Positions 52,844 to 63,203 of a DNA stretch of 64,000 bases are shown in pieces (the first letter of the stretch is position 1; each line of letters begins with the position of its first letter). A program made the position numbers and the translations under genes. The notes under the pieces are model-generated. The model ran no database searches. It was given only the letters and a program-made list of their open reading frames with translations, and was not told where the DNA came from. The DNA comes from Pseudorhodobacter sp. PARRP1. GTDB taxonomy: Bacteria; Pseudomonadota; Alphaproteobacteria; Rhodobacterales; Rhodobacteraceae. The DNA lies in the NCBI GenBank assembly GCA_002256245.1, contig NKIU01000003.1:372001-436000 (forward strand). Reading direction: 5' to 3'.

Positions 52844-53106
52844 GCCTGCCGCTGCTGATCGGCTGTTTGTGGGTGATCGCGGCGACGATCACCGCGATGC
52901 TGCCGATGAAGCAACAGATGGTGCCGGGCATGACGCTGTTGGTGCTTGCGCCCGTGTTGCTGGTGTGGATCGGGCTAAGCCATGGCTGGGTATGGCTCGC
53001 GGTGGGGCTGTTTGCGCTGGTGTCGATGTTCCGCCGCCCGCTGATGTATTTCGCGCGGCGCGGGCTGGGGTTGCCGGTAGAATTGCCGCCGGATTTGCGC
53101 AAATGA
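52840..53106 (+). CDS. DUF2484-type small membrane protein, copy 1
   Basis: This 88-residue protein has three hydrophobic stretches and begins [20 protein letters not shown] with a charged end ([13 protein letters not shown]). It is of the DUF2484 type often inserted between murC and murB in Rhodobacteraceae. Start and stop overlap both neighbours by 4 bp. It is clearly related to the next gene. Confidence 0.85.
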   Translation: MSLPLLIGCLWVIAATITAMLPMKQQMVPGMTLLVLAPVLLVWIGLSHGWVWLAVGLFALVSMFRRPLMYFARRGLGLPVELPPDLRK

Positions 53107-53348
53107 TGGCACTGGTCGCGGGCCTGATCTGGCTGGTGGTGGCCAATGTGACCGCGATGTTGCCCAGCCGCGATTATCATTGGCGCAACGCCTACCGCCT
53201 GATCGCGGTGGGGGTGCCGCTGTGGCTCTGGCTGGTTTATGAAAACGGCCCGTGGTGGGGTCTGGCGTTTGCGGTCGCCGCAGGCTCGGTGCTGCGCTGG
53301 CCGCTGCTGTATGTCTGGCGCTGGATCAGGGCGCGGGTTGGGGCTTGA
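53103..53348 (+). CDS. DUF2484-type small membrane protein, copy 2
   Basis: This 81-residue protein begins [20 protein letters not shown] and has the same layout as the preceding gene ([16 protein letters not shown] / [17 protein letters not shown] type N-terminus; RRPLMYF / RWPLLYV end). It is a tandem duplicate. Function is unknown, but its place implies a role in the cell wall or membrane at division. Confidence 0.85.
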   Translation: MMALVAGLIWLVVANVTAMLPSRDYHWRNAYRLIAVGVPLWLWLVYENGPWWGLAFAVAAGSVLRWPLLYVWRWIRARVGA

Positions 53349-53377
53349 GGCTTGGCCCAAATCGCCTAAAAGAGGCT

Positions 53378-54319
53378 ATGACCCAGAACCTCTCCCCCAC
53401 CGATCTTCCCTGCGTGCGCGGCACGTTGACGCCGCATCGCCCCTTGGCAGACCTGACTTGGCTGCGCGTTGGCGGGCCTGCGGATTGGCTGTTTCAGCCC
53501 GCGGATGCGGCGGATTTGTGCGATTTCCTTGCCGCCCTTGACCCCGCCGTGACGGTGTTTCCGATGGGCGTGGGCAGCAATCTGATCGTGCGGGATGGCG
53601 GTATCAATGCGGTGGTGATCCGGCTGGGGCGGGGGTTTAACGGCATTAGTTGCGACGTGAGCACCGTAACGGCGGGGGCTGCGGCGCTGGATGCACATGT
53701 CGCGCGCCGCGCGGCAGAGGCGGGGTTGGACCTGACTTTTCTGCGCACCATTCCCGGCAGCATTGGCGGTGCGGTGCGGATGAACGCGGGCTGTTATGGG
53801 TCTTATGTGGCCGATCATCTGATCTCGGTGCGTTGTGTCACGCGCAGCGGTGAAATCGTGGAACTGCCCGCCGCCGATCTGCATCTTGCCTACCGTCAAA
53901 GCCAGTTGCCCGAGGGCTGGGTGATCATCTCGGCCACCTTCCGCGCTGATCCGGGCGATCCGGCAGCACTCGACGCCCGCATGACCGATCAGATCGCCAA
54001 ACGTGACGCGAGCCAGCCGACGAAAGACCGCTCGGCAGGGTCCACCTTTCGCAATCCCATCGGCCATTCCAGCACCGGCCGCGCCGATGACAGCCACGAA
54101 TTGAAGGCGTGGAAGGTGATCGACGACGCCGGAATGCGCGGGTTCACGCGGGGCGGTGCGCAGATGTCGCCGATGCATTCAAACTTCCTGATCAATGTCG
54201 GCGGGGCAACCGCCGCCGACCTCGAAGATTTAGGCGAGGAAGTGCGAAAAAGGGTTTTCCAACAGAGCGGTATCACGTTAGAGTGGGAAATCATGCGGGT
54301 CGGCAAACGTAACGCGTGA
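53378..54319 (+). CDS. murB: UDP-N-acetylenolpyruvoylglucosamine reductase MurB
   Basis: This 313-residue FAD enzyme begins [20 protein letters not shown] and has [34 protein letters not shown] and [11 protein letters not shown]. It reduces UDP-GlcNAc-enolpyruvate to UDP-MurNAc. ATG 53,378 gives normal length; the upstream frame overlaps DUF2484. Confidence 0.95.
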   Translation: MTQNLSPTDLPCVRGTLTPHRPLADLTWLRVGGPADWLFQPADAADLCDFLAALDPAVTVFPMGVGSNLIVRDGGINAVVIRLGRGFNGISCDVSTVTAGAAALDAHVARRAAEAGLDLTFLRTIPGSIGGAVRMNAGCYGSYVADHLISVRCVTRSGEIVELPAADLHLAYRQSQLPEGWVIISATFRADPGDPAALDARMTDQIAKRDASQPTKDRSAGSTFRNPIGHSSTGRADDSHELKAWKVIDDAGMRGFTRGGAQMSPMHSNFLINVGGATAADLEDLGEEVRKRVFQQSGITLEWEIMRVGKRNA

Positions 54320-54362
54320 ACAACAATATCATGGGCCGAAAAAGGTCTGGATGAGGCAGTAA

Positions 54363-55283
54363 ATGGCGGGCGGCTTTTTGAAAGCGGCTTCCAAAGTGGC
54401 GGTTTTGATGGGTGGGCCTTCCGCAGAGCGGGAAGTCTCATTGGTCTCTGGGCGCGCATGCGCGGCGGCACTTCGGGAAGCAGGGTATCAGGTGGTAGAG
54501 GTCGATTGCGGCCCCGATCTGCCCGCGCGGCTGGCTGACATTAAACCCGACGTTTGCTTTAACGCGCTGCATGGCCGCTGGGGTGAAGACGGCTGCGTGC
54601 AGGGCCTGCTGGAATGGCTGCGCATCCCCTACACCCATTCGGGGGTTCTGGCCTCGGCGATGGCGATGGACAAGGCGCGCGCGAAAGAGATTTTCGCCGC
54701 CGCCGGCCTGCCCGTTGTGCAATCGGTTTTGGCCAAGCGTGAAGATGTCAGCCTGGGCCATATTCTGCCGCCGCCCTATGTGGTGAAGCCGAACAACGAA
54801 GGCTCCTCGGTTGGGGTCTATATCGTGCGCGAAGGCAGCAACGCGCCGCGATTGGCGGAAACCATGCCGGAGCGCGTGATGGTGGAAACCTATGCGCCGG
54901 GGCGCGAGTTGACCTGTGCGGTGATGGGCGATCGGGCGCTGTGCGTCACCGATATCATCACTGATGGCTGGTATGACTTTGATGCCAAATACAAAACCGG
55001 CGGCTCGCGCCATGTGGTGCCTGCCGATCTGCCCGCCGAGATCACCGCTGCCTGCCTTGATTACGCCCTGCGCGCGCATCAGGCTTTGGGCTGCCGTGGC
55101 GTCAGCCGCACCGATTTCCGCTGGGACGAAGCACGCGGCCTTGATGGCCTGATCCTGCTGGAAACCAACACCCAGCCGGGAATGACGCCAACCTCGCTTG
55201 CCCCGGAACAAGCGGGCAAGTTGGGGATTTCGTTCGCCGATTTCTGCGGCTGGATGGTGGAGGACGCGTCATGCAATCGCTAG
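54363..55283 (+). CDS. ddl: D-alanine--D-alanine ligase
   Basis: This 306-residue ATP-grasp ligase has [37 protein letters not shown] and [15 protein letters not shown]. It forms the D-Ala-D-Ala dipeptide for peptidoglycan. It overlaps ftsQ by 13 bp. Confidence 0.95.
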   Translation: MAGGFLKAASKVAVLMGGPSAEREVSLVSGRACAAALREAGYQVVEVDCGPDLPARLADIKPDVCFNALHGRWGEDGCVQGLLEWLRIPYTHSGVLASAMAMDKARAKEIFAAAGLPVVQSVLAKREDVSLGHILPPPYVVKPNNEGSSVGVYIVREGSNAPRLAETMPERVMVETYAPGRELTCAVMGDRALCVTDIITDGWYDFDAKYKTGGSRHVVPADLPAEITAACLDYALRAHQALGCRGVSRTDFRWDEARGLDGLILLETNTQPGMTPTSLAPEQAGKLGISFADFCGWMVEDASCNR

Positions 55284-56170
55284 GCCGCGCTGCCCCCGCC
55301 AATGGCATCCGCCGCGATCCCGCGCCAACCCGTTGGCAATACCGGATGCAGCGGCTGTGGCTGACGCCGCTGTTCCGCGTGGTGTGCCGTCTGGGCTTGC
55401 CGCTGGCGGTGGTCGCGCTGATCGCCCTTGCGGTGCTCTATAGCGACACCCGCCGTGCGGCGATTGTGCAAAGCTTTGTCGATCTGCGCACCAAGTTCGA
55501 ACAGCGCCCCGAATTTCGCGTAGGCTTGCTGTCGGTCGAGGGGGCCTCGCGCGATCTGGCCGATGCGGTGCGCGCCAAACTGGCGCTGAAGCTGCCGCAA
55601 TCCTCGTTCGATCTGGATATGACCGCGCTGCGCGCCCGTGCCGAAAGCCTTGATGCGGTGGCGCAGGCCGAGTTGCGCGTGCGCTCGGGTGGCGTGTTGC
55701 AGGTGGTTTTGACCGAACGTGTGCCAGTTGTGGTGTGGCGCGGTGTGGCGGGCTTGCAACTGTTGGATGCCACCGGCCACCGGGTTGCGGGGCTGTCGGC
55801 GCGGGCTGACCGGGCCGATCTGCCCTTGGTGGCAGGCGAGGGGGCCGAGGCCGCCATCCCCGAAGCCTTGGCGATCTTCGAGGTCGCCCGCCCCTTGAGC
55901 GATCGGGTGCGCGGGCTGATCCGGGTGGGCGAGCGGCGCTGGGATCTGATCCTTGACCGCGATCAGCGCATCATCCTGCCGTCCGCGAACCCTGCGGCGG
56001 CAGTCGAGCACCTGCTGGCGCTGAACGCTGCGGATAAACTGCTGGGACGCGATATTCTTTCGATAGACCTTAGAAATCAAGACCGCCCGGCAATCCGGCT
56101 GGCTCCGTTCGCGATGAACGAAGTCCGCCGTGCACAAGGGCTGGCACCGACGACGGAGAGCGGATTATGA
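55271..56170 (+). CDS. ftsQ: Cell division protein FtsQ
   Basis: This 299-residue bitopic protein has one membrane helix at about residues 37-55 ([17 protein letters not shown]), a POTRA-like domain ([20 protein letters not shown]) and a beta domain. It links early and late division proteins. It overlaps ftsA by 4 bp. Confidence 0.93.
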   Translation: MQSLGRAAPANGIRRDPAPTRWQYRMQRLWLTPLFRVVCRLGLPLAVVALIALAVLYSDTRRAAIVQSFVDLRTKFEQRPEFRVGLLSVEGASRDLADAVRAKLALKLPQSSFDLDMTALRARAESLDAVAQAELRVRSGGVLQVVLTERVPVVVWRGVAGLQLLDATGHRVAGLSARADRADLPLVAGEGAEAAIPEALAIFEVARPLSDRVRGLIRVGERRWDLILDRDQRIILPSANPAAAVEHLLALNAADKLLGRDILSIDLRNQDRPAIRLAPFAMNEVRRAQGLAPTTESGL

Positions 56171-57501
56171 CAGACCTTTACCAATCCCAACGGGCGATGC
56201 GCAACATGCGGCGGGCAGCGATGCAGCGCGGTGTGGTGGCGATTTTGGATGTGGGCACGTCGAAGATTGCCTGTCTGGTGCTGCGTTTTGACGGCATCGA
56301 GGATGACCGCGATCAGGATGGCGTGGGGCCGATGGCCGGGCAGTCTTCGTTCCGGGTGATTGGTGCGGCCACCACCCGTTCGCGCGGGGTGCGGTTTGGC
56401 GAAATCGCGGTGATGAACGAAACCGAGCGGGCTATTCGCACGGCGGTGCAGGCCGCGCAGAAAATGGCGAATGTGCGGGTCGATCACGTGATCGCCTGCT
56501 TCTCGGGTGCTGAACCCCGCAGCTACGGCTTGGCGGGCGAGTGGGAATTGCAGGATTCCGTGGTGACCGAGCAAGACGTGGCCCGCGTGCTGGCGTCCTG
56601 CGATGTGCCCGATTTTGGCGACGGGCGCGAGATTTTGCACGCGCAACCGGTGAACTTTGCGCTGGATCACCGCTCAGGGTTAGGCGATCCGCGCGGGCAG
56701 ATCGGCAACCGCTTGGCCTGCGATCTGCATATGCTGTCGGTGGATGCGAGCGTGGTGCAGAACCTGCTTTACTGCATCAAGCGCTGCGATCTGGAACTGG
56801 CGGGGATTGCGTCGTCGGCTTATGTGTCGGGTATTTCCAGCCTCGTGGAAGATGAGCAGGAACTGGGTGCGGCCTGCATTGATATGGGCGGCGGTGCCAC
56901 CGGTATCTCGATCTTCATGAAAAAGCATATGATCTACGCGGATTCCGTGCGGATGGGCGGCGATCATGTTAGCTCGGATATCTCCAAAGGCCTGCAAGTG
57001 CCGCTGGTGGTGGCTGAACGCATCAAGACCAAACACGGCGGTGTTCATGCGACGGGCATGGATGACCGCGAGATGATCGAGATGGGCGGCGATTCGGGCG
57101 ATTGGGAAAAAGACCGTCGTCAGATCAGCCGCACCGAATTGATCGGCATCATGCGGCCACGGGTTGAGGAAATTCTGGAGGAAGTCCGCGCCCGTCTGGA
57201 TGCGGCGGGTTTTGACAGCCTGCCCAGCCAGCAGATCGTGCTGACCGGGGGCGCAAGCCAGATCCCCGGCCTTGACGGATTGGCCAGCCGCATCCTGGGC
57301 CAACGTGTGCGCATGGGTCGCCCTTTGCGGGTGCAGGGCCTGCCGCAAGCCGCAACCGGGGCGGCTTTTTCCAGCGCCGTCGGCCTGTGTCTGTTCGCCG
57401 CACATCCGCAAGATGAATGGTGGGATTTCGACATTCCGACCGAGCGTTACCCGGCACGTTCTCTGAAACGCGCCTTCCGTTGGTTCAAAGATAACTGGTG
57501 A
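56167..57501 (+). CDS. ftsA: Cell division protein FtsA
   Basis: This 444-residue actin-like protein has VVAILDVGTSKIACLVLRFD, CIDMGGGATGISIFM and VLTGGASQIPGLDGLASRIL. The C-terminal SLKRAFRWFKDNW fits the amphipathic membrane-targeting helix. It anchors FtsZ to the membrane. Confidence 0.96.
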   Translation: MTDLYQSQRAMRNMRRAAMQRGVVAILDVGTSKIACLVLRFDGIEDDRDQDGVGPMAGQSSFRVIGAATTRSRGVRFGEIAVMNETERAIRTAVQAAQKMANVRVDHVIACFSGAEPRSYGLAGEWELQDSVVTEQDVARVLASCDVPDFGDGREILHAQPVNFALDHRSGLGDPRGQIGNRLACDLHMLSVDASVVQNLLYCIKRCDLELAGIASSAYVSGISSLVEDEQELGAACIDMGGGATGISIFMKKHMIYADSVRMGGDHVSSDISKGLQVPLVVAERIKTKHGGVHATGMDDREMIEMGGDSGDWEKDRRQISRTELIGIMRPRVEEILEEVRARLDAAGFDSLPSQQIVLTGGASQIPGLDGLASRILGQRVRMGRPLRVQGLPQAATGAAFSSAVGLCLFAAHPQDEWWDFDIPTERYPARSLKRAFRWFKDNW

Positions 57502-57549
57502 TCCGCTAAATCCGGTATCATTGGCGAAATACCGCTAATATCTGCATCA

Positions 57550-57580
57550 CTGGCCCCATATTTTGTGGGGCCATAGTGTT
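57550..57580 (+). terminator. Possible attenuator between ftsA and ftsZ
   Basis: TGGCCCCAT and ATTTTGTGGGGCCA pair around a short loop, followed by TAGTGTTTTTT. The 213-bp gap between ftsA and ftsZ likely also has a promoter giving ftsZ its own control. Confidence 0.5.
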
Positions 57581-57714
57581 TTTTGCGTGACCTTTTGGCT
57601 ATCTGTGGATAGAATCGAGGATAATTCGGCGGACTCTGCTTCGGGACAGGCAGCGGACAGACCGAGACGGCAAACCGGCGGCAGAAGCCCGCGTATAAGA
57701 ACAGGCGGATAAAA

Positions 57715-59349
57715 ATGGCATTGAATCTGATCATGGCCTCGGCACGCGAAGAGTTGAAGCCGCGTATCACGGTGTTTGGCGTCGGTGGCGCGGGCGGCAA
57801 TGCCGTCAACAACATGATCGACAAGAACCTTGAGGGGGTCGAGTTTGTTGTCGCAAACACCGACGCCCAAGCGCTGCAACAAAGCCGCGCCACCGCAAAG
57901 ATCCAGATGGGTCTGAAGGTGACGGAAGGTCTGGGGGCGGGGGCGCGTCCGACCGTTGGGGCGGCTGCGGCAGAAGAAACCATCGAAGAAATCGTCGATC
58001 ATCTGGCGGGCGCGCATATGTGCTTCATCACCGCTGGCATGGGCGGCGGCACCGGCACCGGGGCGGCCCCGATCATCGCGCAAGCCGCGCGTGAGTTGGG
58101 TGTGCTGACCGTGGGCGTTGTCACCAAGCCGTTCCAGTTTGAAGGCAACAAGCGGATGAAGCAGGCCGAAGACGGCATCACAGCGCTGCAAAAAGTCGTC
58201 GATACGCTGATCATCATTCCGAACCAGAACCTGTTCCGTCTCGCCAACGAACGCACCACCTTCACCGACGCCTTCGCGATGGCGGATGATGTGCTGTATC
58301 AAGGTGTTAAGGGCGTGACCGACCTGATGGTGCGCCCCGGCCTGATCAACCTTGACTTCGCCGACGTGCGCGCGGTGATGGATGAGATGGGCAAGGCGAT
58401 GATGGGCACCGGCGAGGCCACCGGCGACAACCGCGCGGTTGAGGCTGCCGAGAAAGCCATCGCCAACCCGCTGCTGGATGAAATCAGCCTGCACGGCGCG
58501 AAAGGCGTGCTGATCAACATCACCGGCGGCTACGATCTGACGCTGTTCGAGTTGGACGAGGCCGCCAACATCATCCGCGAAAAGGTTGATCCCGACGCGA
58601 ATATCATCGTGGGTTCGACGCTGGATACCTCGATGGAAGGCACGCTGCGGGTTTCCGTGGTCGCCACTGGCATCGACGTGGGCCAGAACCGGGCCGAGAT
58701 GCCAGCCACCCGCCGCAGCATGGCGCAGCCGCTGACCATGCCCGCGCCGGCCCCGGCACCCGAGCCGAAGCCTGTCGCGCAGGCTCCGGCCCCGCAACCG
58801 GCACCCGTGCCGCAATATCAGGCCCCGGCGCAGGATCTGTTCCAGACCCAGCAGCCCAGCTTCCATGATCATGCCGAAGAGATGATCGAAGACGAGGTGC
58901 CCGCTCCGGTCTATCGTCCGGCAGCGCAAGCCCCGGTGCAGCAACCGCGCGCGCAGGCTCCGGCACCTTTGTCGCTGGACAACGACGCGGGCAGCTTCGT
59001 CGCCCCGCGCCCGCGCGCCGCTGGCACGCCCTCGCCCGAGGCTTTGGCCCGCCTGCAAGCCGCCGTGTCGAAATCGCCGTCGCAAGCCGGTGCGCCGCGT
59101 CAACCGATGCAGCAACCGCAACAGCGCATGGCCGCCCCGGCCCCCGCGCCGAAACCGGCCGAGCGTCCGCGCTTTGGCATCGGCAATCTGATCAACCGCA
59201 TGGCAGGTGGCGCGTCCGAGCAGCCACAAGAACGCCCGCAATCTGCCCGCCAGCAGCCCCCCGTCACCGCCTATGATGACGAGCAGGAACTGTCGGCAGA
59301 TCAGGAACGCATCGAGATTCCGGCCTTCCTGCGCCGTCAGGCAAACTGA
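57715..59349 (+). CDS. ftsZ: Cell division GTPase FtsZ with long C-terminal linker
   Basis: This 544-residue protein has the tubulin signature [12 protein letters not shown] at 108-119. Residues about 1-325 are the GTPase; about 330-520 are a Pro/Ala/Gln-rich linker ([20 protein letters not shown]), and the end [12 protein letters not shown] is the conserved C-terminal peptide that binds FtsA. The linker makes it much longer than E. coli FtsZ (383), as in other alphaproteobacteria. Confidence 0.97.
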   Translation: MALNLIMASAREELKPRITVFGVGGAGGNAVNNMIDKNLEGVEFVVANTDAQALQQSRATAKIQMGLKVTEGLGAGARPTVGAAAAEETIEEIVDHLAGAHMCFITAGMGGGTGTGAAPIIAQAARELGVLTVGVVTKPFQFEGNKRMKQAEDGITALQKVVDTLIIIPNQNLFRLANERTTFTDAFAMADDVLYQGVKGVTDLMVRPGLINLDFADVRAVMDEMGKAMMGTGEATGDNRAVEAAEKAIANPLLDEISLHGAKGVLINITGGYDLTLFELDEAANIIREKVDPDANIIVGSTLDTSMEGTLRVSVVATGIDVGQNRAEMPATRRSMAQPLTMPAPAPAPEPKPVAQAPAPQPAPVPQYQAPAQDLFQTQQPSFHDHAEEMIEDEVPAPVYRPAAQAPVQQPRAQAPAPLSLDNDAGSFVAPRPRAAGTPSPEALARLQAAVSKSPSQAGAPRQPMQQPQQRMAAPAPAPKPAERPRFGIGNLINRMAGGASEQPQERPQSARQQPPVTAYDDEQELSADQERIEIPAFLRRQAN

Positions 59350-59384
59350 GTCGGACGCAGACCTGCGTTGACGCGAACGTAACA

Positions 59385-59409
59385 GGCCCGGGAAATCCCG
59401 GGCCTTTTT
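59385..59409 (+). terminator. ftsZ terminator
   Basis: GGCCCGGG AAAT CCCGGGCC followed by TTTTT, 36 bp after the ftsZ stop. Confidence 0.9.
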
Positions 59410-59549
59410 CGTTGTAAATCAATGGCTTGAGTGGTTAAAAACCTGTTACACTCCGTTACAAACTGTGAGTTGAGATATAGCCCCCGCAGACTTAGATCAT
59501 TGCTGCGGTCACATCTTTGGCCGATTGATGAACGTCTCGGAGAACTCCG

Positions 59550-60467
59550 TTGCAATACACGCTGAAAACCACGGCTGTCTTTACCGGCTTCGGCTTGCAC
59601 TCGGGTGCTGCCGTCACGATGAAAGTGCATCCGGCGGCGGCGGGTCATGGCATCTGGTTTCGCCGCTCGGATGTGACGGGCGATGCGCTGATCCCGGCTT
59701 TGTGGGATGCGGTGGTGCCGTCGAAACTTTGCACGCTGGTGGCCAATGCCGCAGGTGCCAGCGTTTCCACGATCGAGCATGTGATGGCCGCACTGGCCGG
59801 GTCGGCGATCAGCAACGCGCTGATCGAGATCGACGGGCCGGAAGTGCCGATTCTGGACGGCTCGGCAGCCCCTTTCGTCGAAGGTTTTCTGAACGCTGGC
59901 ATCGTCGCACAAGCGACCCCGGTGGTGGCGATCCGCATCCTGCGCGCGGTTGAAGTGCGCGATGGCGCGGCTTTTGCGCGGCTGGAACCGTCGGATATGC
60001 TGGAAATCGACTTCAAGATTGATTTCGAAGATGCCGCCATTGGCCGTCAGGCCAAGGTGTTGAACATGTCGAACGGCGCTTTCGTGCGCGAATTGTCCGA
60101 CAGCCGCACCTTCTGCCGCAATGCCGACGTGATCGCGATGCAGGAACGCGGCCTCGCGTTGGGCGGCACGCTGGAAAATGCGGTGGTGTTTGACGGCGCG
60201 CATGTGCTGTCGCCGGGCGGTTTGCGCCATTCGGATGAACCGGTGCGCCACAAGATGCTGGATGCCTTGGGCGATCTGGCCTTGGCGGGTGCGCCGATCC
60301 TTGGCCGCTACACCGCCGAGCGTGCCGGGCACGCCATGACCAACCGTCTGTTGCGCAAGCTTTTCGCGACTCCGGGTGCCTGGGCAGAGCAAGATTGTGA
60401 AGGTCTTGCGGGCGGAAAGCTGCCCGGCGTTGGCGTGCACCATGGTGATCTGCCGTTGCGCGGCTAA
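59550..60467 (+). CDS. lpxC: UDP-3-O-acyl-N-acetylglucosamine deacetylase LpxC
   Basis: This 305-residue zinc enzyme starts with TTG (QYTLKTTAVFTGFGLHSGA), preceded by GGAG. Zinc and catalytic residues are in IEHVMAAL (His77), HKMLDALGDL and AGHAMTNRLL. It commits UDP-3-acyl-GlcNAc to lipid A. No in-frame ATG precedes it; the ATG at 59,528 is in another frame. Confidence 0.93.
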   Translation: MQYTLKTTAVFTGFGLHSGAAVTMKVHPAAAGHGIWFRRSDVTGDALIPALWDAVVPSKLCTLVANAAGASVSTIEHVMAALAGSAISNALIEIDGPEVPILDGSAAPFVEGFLNAGIVAQATPVVAIRILRAVEVRDGAAFARLEPSDMLEIDFKIDFEDAAIGRQAKVLNMSNGAFVRELSDSRTFCRNADVIAMQERGLALGGTLENAVVFDGAHVLSPGGLRHSDEPVRHKMLDALGDLALAGAPILGRYTAERAGHAMTNRLLRKLFATPGAWAEQDCEGLAGGKLPGVGVHHGDLPLRG

Positions 60468-60593
60468 AACCATTCGCCAAAGCGTGAAAGCCGTTTTGCG
60501 CCTGCGATTTTTCTGTGCTACGAGAAGCAAAAGCGCGGTGAACGCGGCCCAAAGCTTGGGGCCCTCGGCGCGGGTTATTGGGGTAGGCGGAAG

Positions 60594-61448
60594 ATGGCAG
60601 GCGGACAGTCGGGCAAAGCTCTGCGGATGCTGGGTATGGTGGTGCTTGTGGCCAGTTTGGCCGCCTGTTCACAGAAAAAGCAAAATGATACTGCGGCGTT
60701 GGATGGCCTGACGGCTGAACAGCTTTACAAGCGCGGTGAGTTGGCGCTGCAAGTCAAGCGCGGCAAGAACGAAGATGCGCTTGCCGATTTCGAAGCGGTG
60801 GAGCGGCTTTATCCCTATTCCGAATGGGCCAAGCGCGCGTTGATCATGCAGGCGTTCACCCAGCACAAGAACAAGAAATACGAGGAAGCCCGCGTCGCGG
60901 CCCAGCGGTATCTCGATTTTTACCCCGGCGATGAAGACGCGGCCTATGCGTCTTATCTGCTGGCGCTGTCCTATTACGATCAGGTTGATGAGGTTGGCCG
61001 CGATCAGGGCCTGACCTATCAGGCGCTGCAAGCCCTGCGCGTGGTGATCGAGGAATATCCCGACAGCGAATACGCCAAATCGGCCGAGCTGAAATTCGAT
61101 CTCGCCTTTGATCACCTAGCTGCCAAGGATATGGAAATCGGGCGCTATTACCTCAAGCGCGGCAACTATACGGCGGCGATCAACCGGTTCCGCTCGGTGG
61201 TGCAGGATTTCCAGACCACGACTCATACCGCCGAGGCGTTGGAGCGGTTGGTGGAAGCCTACCTTGCGCTGGGTCTGACCAATGAGGCGCAGACGGCGGG
61301 CGCGATCCTTGGCTATAACTATCAGTCCTCGCCGTTCTATCAGGATGCGTTCAATCTGCTGAAAAAGCAGGGCTTGTCGCCGGAAGCCAAGGGCACCAGC
61401 TGGCTGTCGCAAATCTACCGGCAGACGATCAAGGGCGAATGGCTGTGA
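60594..61448 (+). CDS. bamD: Outer membrane assembly lipoprotein BamD
   Basis: This 284-residue lipoprotein has a lipobox VASLAACSQK and TPR-like repeats (YKRGELALQVKRGKNEDALA, YLDFYPGDEDAAYASYLLAL, AINRFRSVVQDFQTTTHTAE). It is part of the BAM complex that inserts outer-membrane proteins. It follows lpxC by 126 bp. Confidence 0.93.
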   Translation: MAGGQSGKALRMLGMVVLVASLAACSQKKQNDTAALDGLTAEQLYKRGELALQVKRGKNEDALADFEAVERLYPYSEWAKRALIMQAFTQHKNKKYEEARVAAQRYLDFYPGDEDAAYASYLLALSYYDQVDEVGRDQGLTYQALQALRVVIEEYPDSEYAKSAELKFDLAFDHLAAKDMEIGRYYLKRGNYTAAINRFRSVVQDFQTTTHTAEALERLVEAYLALGLTNEAQTAGAILGYNYQSSPFYQDAFNLLKKQGLSPEAKGTSWLSQIYRQTIKGEWL

Positions 61449-61498
61449 TCCCCCTGCGCTGCGGCGCAGGCGGCGCATGGCTTTGTAAAGGCTAGGCG

Positions 61499-63136
61499 AT
61501 GCTGCGCAGTCTTGATATCCGCGATGTGCTGATCATTGATCGGCTGACGCTTGAATTTGCCCCCGGCCTGAACGTGCTGACTGGCGAGACCGGGGCGGGC
61601 AAGTCGATCTTGCTGGATGCCTTGGGCTTTGTGCTGGGCTGGCGGGGCAGGGCCGAACTGGTCCGCGCCGGGGCCGCACAGGGCGAAGTTGTGGCCGAGT
61701 TTGATCTGCCCGCCGGCCATGCCGCCCGCGCCGTGCTGACCGAGGCCGGTTTTGACGACCCCGACGAGTTGATCCTGCGCCGCGTCAACACCGCCGATGG
61801 CCGCAAGACCGCCTTCGTCAATGATCGCCGCGTCTCGGGCGATGTGCTGCGCGCGCTTTCGGACACGCTGGTCGAATTGCATGGCCAGAACGATGACCGG
61901 GGCCTGTTGAACCCGCGCGGCCACCGCAACCTGCTCGACAGCTTTGCGGGCTTGGATGTCAGCGCCGCCCGTAGTGCGTGGCGCGCGCAGGCGCAAGCGC
62001 GCGACGCGTTGGCGCAGGCGCGCAACGCGCTGGAGCGTGCGCAGGTCGAGGAAGATTTCCTGCGCCATGCCGTGGCCGAACTGGACAAGCTGAACCCCGA
62101 AGCGGGCGAAGAGGCCAGCCTTGATACCCGCCGCCGTGCCATGCAGGGCGCCGAGCGTATCCGCACCGATGTGCAGCGCGCCCATTCCGCGTTAACCGAG
62201 GGCGCCGAGGCTGCGATCAGTGACGCCCTGCGCTGGCTCGAGGCCGCGGCGGATCGCGCCGAGGGGCGGCTTGACACGTCCCTTGCCGCCTTGGGTCGCG
62301 CTTTGGTGGAGTTGGGCGAGGCGCAGGACGGTATCTTATCCTGCCTGCGCGGCCTTGATTTTCGCCCCGGCGATCTGGAAAACCTGGAAGAGCGCTTGTT
62401 CGCGATCCGTGCCCTGGCGCGCAAGCACGGCGTCTTGCCCGATGATCTGGGCAATTTTGCCGAAAACGCCCGCGCGCGGCTGGCGGCGATTGACGGCGGG
62501 GCTGCGGGTCTGGCCAAGCTGGAAAAGGCGGTGGCCGAGGCCGAACTGGCCTATCAGCGCGAGGCGATGGTTCTGTCTAAAGCCCGCAAAACCGCCGCAA
62601 CCCGGCTGGACCGCGCGATGGCCGCCGAACTCGCCCCCCTGAAGATGGAGCGCGCGGTGTTCAGCACCGAAATCACCGCAGGTGATCCTGGCCCCGAGGG
62701 CATGGATGCGGTGCAATTCACCGTCGCCACCAACCCCGGCGCCCCGGCGGGCGCGCTGAACAAGATCGCCTCGGGGGGCGAACTTTCGCGGTTCCTGCTG
62801 GCGCTGAAGGTGTGTCTGACCGCCAACACCCCGGGCCTCACGATGATCTTTGACGAGATTGATCGCGGCGTGGGCGGGGCCACGGCGGATGCGGTGGGCC
62901 GCCGCCTGAAGGCACTGTCCAGCACAGCGCAGGTGCTGGTTGTCACCCATAGCCCGCAAGTGGCTGCTTTGGGCAACCATCACTGGCGGGTCGAAAAGCG
63001 CGTCAGCAAAGGTCAGACGCTGTCCACCGTGGTGCCGCTAAGCGCCGATGCCCGCATCGAGGAAATCGCGCGGATGCTGGCAGGCGACCGCGTCACCGAA
63101 GCCGCCCGCGACGCCGCGCGCGCGTTGTTGCAGTAA
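61499..63136 (+). CDS. recN: DNA repair protein RecN
   Basis: This 545-residue SMC-like ATPase has Walker A GETGAGKS (29-36), coiled-coil segments in the middle, and the signature KIASGGELSRFLLALK with Walker B LTMIFDEIDRGVGG. It acts in double-strand break repair. The bamD-recN order is typical of this group. Confidence 0.96.
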   Translation: MLRSLDIRDVLIIDRLTLEFAPGLNVLTGETGAGKSILLDALGFVLGWRGRAELVRAGAAQGEVVAEFDLPAGHAARAVLTEAGFDDPDELILRRVNTADGRKTAFVNDRRVSGDVLRALSDTLVELHGQNDDRGLLNPRGHRNLLDSFAGLDVSAARSAWRAQAQARDALAQARNALERAQVEEDFLRHAVAELDKLNPEAGEEASLDTRRRAMQGAERIRTDVQRAHSALTEGAEAAISDALRWLEAAADRAEGRLDTSLAALGRALVELGEAQDGILSCLRGLDFRPGDLENLEERLFAIRALARKHGVLPDDLGNFAENARARLAAIDGGAAGLAKLEKAVAEAELAYQREAMVLSKARKTAATRLDRAMAAELAPLKMERAVFSTEITAGDPGPEGMDAVQFTVATNPGAPAGALNKIASGGELSRFLLALKVCLTANTPGLTMIFDEIDRGVGGATADAVGRRLKALSSTAQVLVVTHSPQVAALGNHHWRVEKRVSKGQTLSTVVPLSADARIEEIARMLAGDRVTEAARDAARALLQ

Positions 63137-63154
63137 GCGCCCCAGCGCCGCCAA

Positions 63155-63202
63155 GCCGGAATTCGCGCGAATTCCGTGCACGATTTTCGCGCGAAAATCG
63201 CC
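63155..63202. repeat. Two tandem self-complementary hairpins after recN
   Basis: CGGAATTCGCGCGAATTCCG and CGATTTTCGCGCGAAAATCG are two stem-loops sharing the loop CGCGCG-like centre, separated by TGCA. They sit between convergent recN and the DUF1638 gene and probably form 3'-end structures for both. Confidence 0.75.
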
Positions 63203-63203
63203 C

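Noticed and set aside
57547-59241. Minus-strand open frame of 564 codons over ftsZ
   Set aside because: It is a shadow of ftsZ with Arg/Gly/His-rich composition and no domain pattern.
59528-59953. ATG-initiated frame at the lpxC start
   Set aside because: It is out of frame with LpxC and encodes no known domain; the TTG at 59,550 begins the conserved LpxC sequence.
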